DNA of 64,000 nucleotides from a virus. The number at the start of each line of letters is the position of its first letter. Positions within the stretch are counted from its first letter, which is position 1. The DNA is taken from IMG/VR virus record IMGVR_UViG_3300023174_000045, positions 161,081 through 225,080 of that record, one strand, 5' to 3'. Below the pieces are notes generated by a model, which saw only the letters and a list, made by a program, of their open reading frames with translations, was not told the DNA's origin and did no database searches. Of the stretch, positions 63,801-64,000 are shown piece by piece. A program made the position numbers and the translations under genes.

Positions 63801-64000
63801 CAGGTTCACGGCTGTGTCATCAATGTTCAAGCTGGTACCAAATCCAGCAAAGTCCACAGGATACGGACTCAGGATAGTTTGCGTAAACACAAATGTGTCA
63901 AAACCAATGTCATCAAATGTGGTTCCAACGGAGCCTGGCGCCACTTGTAGTTTGTCTCCCACTGGTGCCGCTGCTGAATTTTTAACTGCTAGAGTTAAGT
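57819..64000 (-). CDS. giant tail-associated structural protein (partial, more than 2050 aa)
   Basis: Open from the right edge to 57819. N-terminal visible part has FG-GAP-like repeats (VNLVVGSPRG, GVLFTGAPGNEFG) suggestive of a beta-propeller; then many beta-rich repeats and a PLVIITANP..PAPTQAAEATAVLN..GSGYRSTPTV segment near 900-960. C-terminus NGVALQETDTAAARFLCNR. Size and position next to fibre genes indicate a tail fibre, baseplate wedge or adhesin. The true start is outside the window. Confidence 0.7.
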   Translation of the reverse strand, partial: LTLAVKNSAAAPVGDKLQVAPGSVGTTFDDIGFDTFVFTQTILSPYPVDFAGFGTSLNIDDTAVNLVVGSPRGTLYLITVFDLTTDTDGNTIETDFDEGATDFFDQTIQSGAVYTYDLLSSSSSSVTNPDKFVFGQQISSPDIASYDRYGTAVSYTDGVLFTGAPGNEFGDSTLSANYGRVFVSVNPDRVPAWTALRVQQPVVDIRLLNSVYSYDRITSAVTQYYDFFNPLQGKILGAARQNIDYIGAIDPASYNVGPVNIRGTTWGAGYVGETWWDTSTVRFIDPGQDDIVYASRRWGQVFPGSTVDVYQWVVSSVPPVAYAGEGIPYDTASYVVNTVLSQSGIFNTEYYFWVRGITATATQKGKTLPVSTVANYIENPRASGITYIAPINASTIALYNATDYIEAEDTVISIEFDKEFNNDNVHVEYELIAQDKADAWLSNNLYRKLQDSFCGVDTAGNLVPDVNLGPAERYGVQFRPRQSMFVDRFAALKNYLVRANTVLAQFTISENRTFVLLNSRELEPSATTTVDGVTTVNWNKRVANLEILGFQKIDEVPLGYKYLVATDSRNRGLWTIYQVIETIQSIGTVRELQLYRVQNYDTRQYWSYINWYLPGYNSSAKIIAEVPNFASLSTLNVAVGSSVKVTANGQGKFEIYIRTVTGWDRVGLQDGTIEFSAELWDYALGRFGFDVEVFDAQYFDQEPVIETRKIIQAINEELFIDELLIERNRALTLMFNFVLSEFGAPEWLVKTSLIDVEHRIRALLPFQNYSRDNQEFVLDYIQEVKPYHVSIREFNLRYNGADEFFGDMTDFDLPAYYNTTLEIPQFTSPILLPYDHSTAFNSETNNLSDLPSNSTVWADWPYSQWYNNYLLAVDSVVIVETGSGYSAPPLVIITANPNDPAPTQAAEATAVLNGAGQVVAINVTTSGSGYRSTPTVTFEGGNGSGAAAYPRMTNDVVRQFRTVIRYDRYQYQTAVQTWSSNGTYENGTLVRYDDRVWSAANADGSSAVVGPTFDLENWQLVNAATYAYPGSDQHTGLSGVDRTMGLYVPGVNSPGLELPLLVDGVDYPGVQVWGEYFLDNRRLDADYQSEFADIYLGTRYSDINVDGGEFVGPYEGHAPEELVNGAEYDTMDMRIYTRPGSDWTFDGHGFQVSTVRYTYTPAVTDTYSWADVVQNAYQIVVTNLTTGRVLSEDINYTANWADQTITIISNVADGELINIDVYEIGGGSQLYRGNFVGADVIADDNTLLVPVSYAQMVQTYVFVNGSPASTPELRPYTASIPWNLNNTYQSLDIVFNDNEITITNTDGVYNSVTCNNASALIVGQPIVFSGTGFGGIVAEQEYYVQAIANGTQFFISTEAGATTPTTLLTATGSMTGSPTGTYYRAIQTVIPGIQLTNTNYWLPFIPTQRTLVTIPDTLTATDGIAILVLGDATSIAVSETTESGNAVVLTSSVSSLSLGQTVTFSGYSLGGVQTQTDYQVLTINAAANSITITEDGSTPVALIDDQAVWTGELVAKFVPTDYRSWSTPVTETFVVDDTIRTNGSVMLSAVPSGTNPANMIVNVNGLRIVGPTDIEWIGDGTTASFGLPQRLGTSFLQSTIDAPYDIQVWVNNVLQKQSFGAQTGTYSVTNWTGTNTPGRQVVFDTPPESGDQILIAVSTLAWTNFAYDPSAPAFTNKLQIVPLLNIGDVIEVITWNNTGQQNICTLTFQGPVVISGSEIVQAYDTTDYDSPTLNNPFEPLPGEFDFQTGTTISSNEFDLLRDNVVGSRLWVNLDGVRLVDGRDFTVSGQYLILASGTINNSQQLVVTEFTDSIVPDAAEFRIFQDMRGVQATYRMTPETTTVLVQDLSATADIIYVKNAAALSEPDLPGGVFGLITIGGERIMYRERDIVANTVSGLMRGTAGTAADGHYTDEAVYDIGRGNLLSSTYQDYIVSDSTLADGSTTLYYAPSINISDFGDSSSIYTESIEVYVGGQRQYNYSQTQATSQYRYIVTDFGPLAIEFIVDNDPVSPLLPPAAGSEVTILQRRALSWYEPGATTASNGVALQETDTAAARFLCNR

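Noticed and set aside
1-64000. Bacterial chromosome or integrated prophage
   Set aside because: No integrase, attachment site, housekeeping or ribosomal genes; gene density, virion genes and T4-like small proteins fit a lytic phage genome.

Overview
The window is best read as part of the genome of a large T4-superfamily (myovirus-like) bacteriophage of a Gram-negative, possibly freshwater betaproteobacterial, host. The evidence is densely packed small genes with ATGA or TAATG overlaps, about 30 tRNA genes, several small proteins that I recognise only as conserved in T4-like cyanophage-type genomes (26182-27411, 28105, 53881), a flavin-dependent thymidylate synthase, and tail/virion structural genes at the right end. 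There is no integrase, transposase or ribosomal gene. The host guess rests on a tmRNA tag (ANDEQFALAA) closest to beta/gammaproteobacterial tags, and is weak.

Left part (1-10.65 kb): small genes, then a circularly permuted two-piece tmRNA (acceptor piece 1459-1525, coding piece from 1691) with a small ORF in its intervening segment. A roughly 0.6-0.75 kb gene-free, highly structured RNA region follows, apparently with tRNA-Glu inside it. Then comes an array of 30 confident tRNA genes covering all 20 amino acids plus an initiator-type tRNA-Met, and two abnormal tRNA-like sequences, one with a CUA (amber) anticodon reading. Several inter-tRNA spacers are long hairpins; two related ones pair the CCA end of one tRNA with the first bases of the next. 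Small genes (RNase H-like, HNH-like, membrane peptides) sit between the tRNAs.

Middle part (10.6-28.4 kb): a minus-strand three-gene operon (class IV aminotransferase, Cys-type alpha/beta hydrolase, PP-loop ligase), an ahpC-ahpD peroxidase pair, an RNA polymerase omega-like protein, a DUF2452 protein, a metallophosphoesterase, a MoxR-type ATPase with a VWA partner, an array of small paralogues starting MNERI and ending FGVEE, and thyX. Transcription here appears to use host sigma-70 promoters (TTGACC-N17-TATAAT). Several have a conserved 18-bp GTANTAC-N4-GTANTAC element directly upstream of the -35 box, and several place the start codon at the transcription start (leaderless mRNA).

Right-centre (28.4-54.2 kb): an island of modification enzymes. 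It has five radical-SAM proteins with an N-terminal twitch/SPASM-like cysteine region, four paralogous TEK-KP type putative glycosyltransferases, two GT8-like and two other GT-like proteins, an epimerase, a DegT-type aminotransferase, an amidinotransferase, FkbM and class I methyltransferases, a carbamoyltransferase, and two tiny paralogous basic peptides. Together they look like a phage-encoded pathway that builds or alters a glycan or a peptide/protein substrate. The substrate is unknown and this is the best candidate for an undescribed system.

Right end (54.2-64 kb): minus-strand virion genes, namely fibre-like proteins, two smaller structural proteins and a giant protein of more than 2050 residues running off the window.
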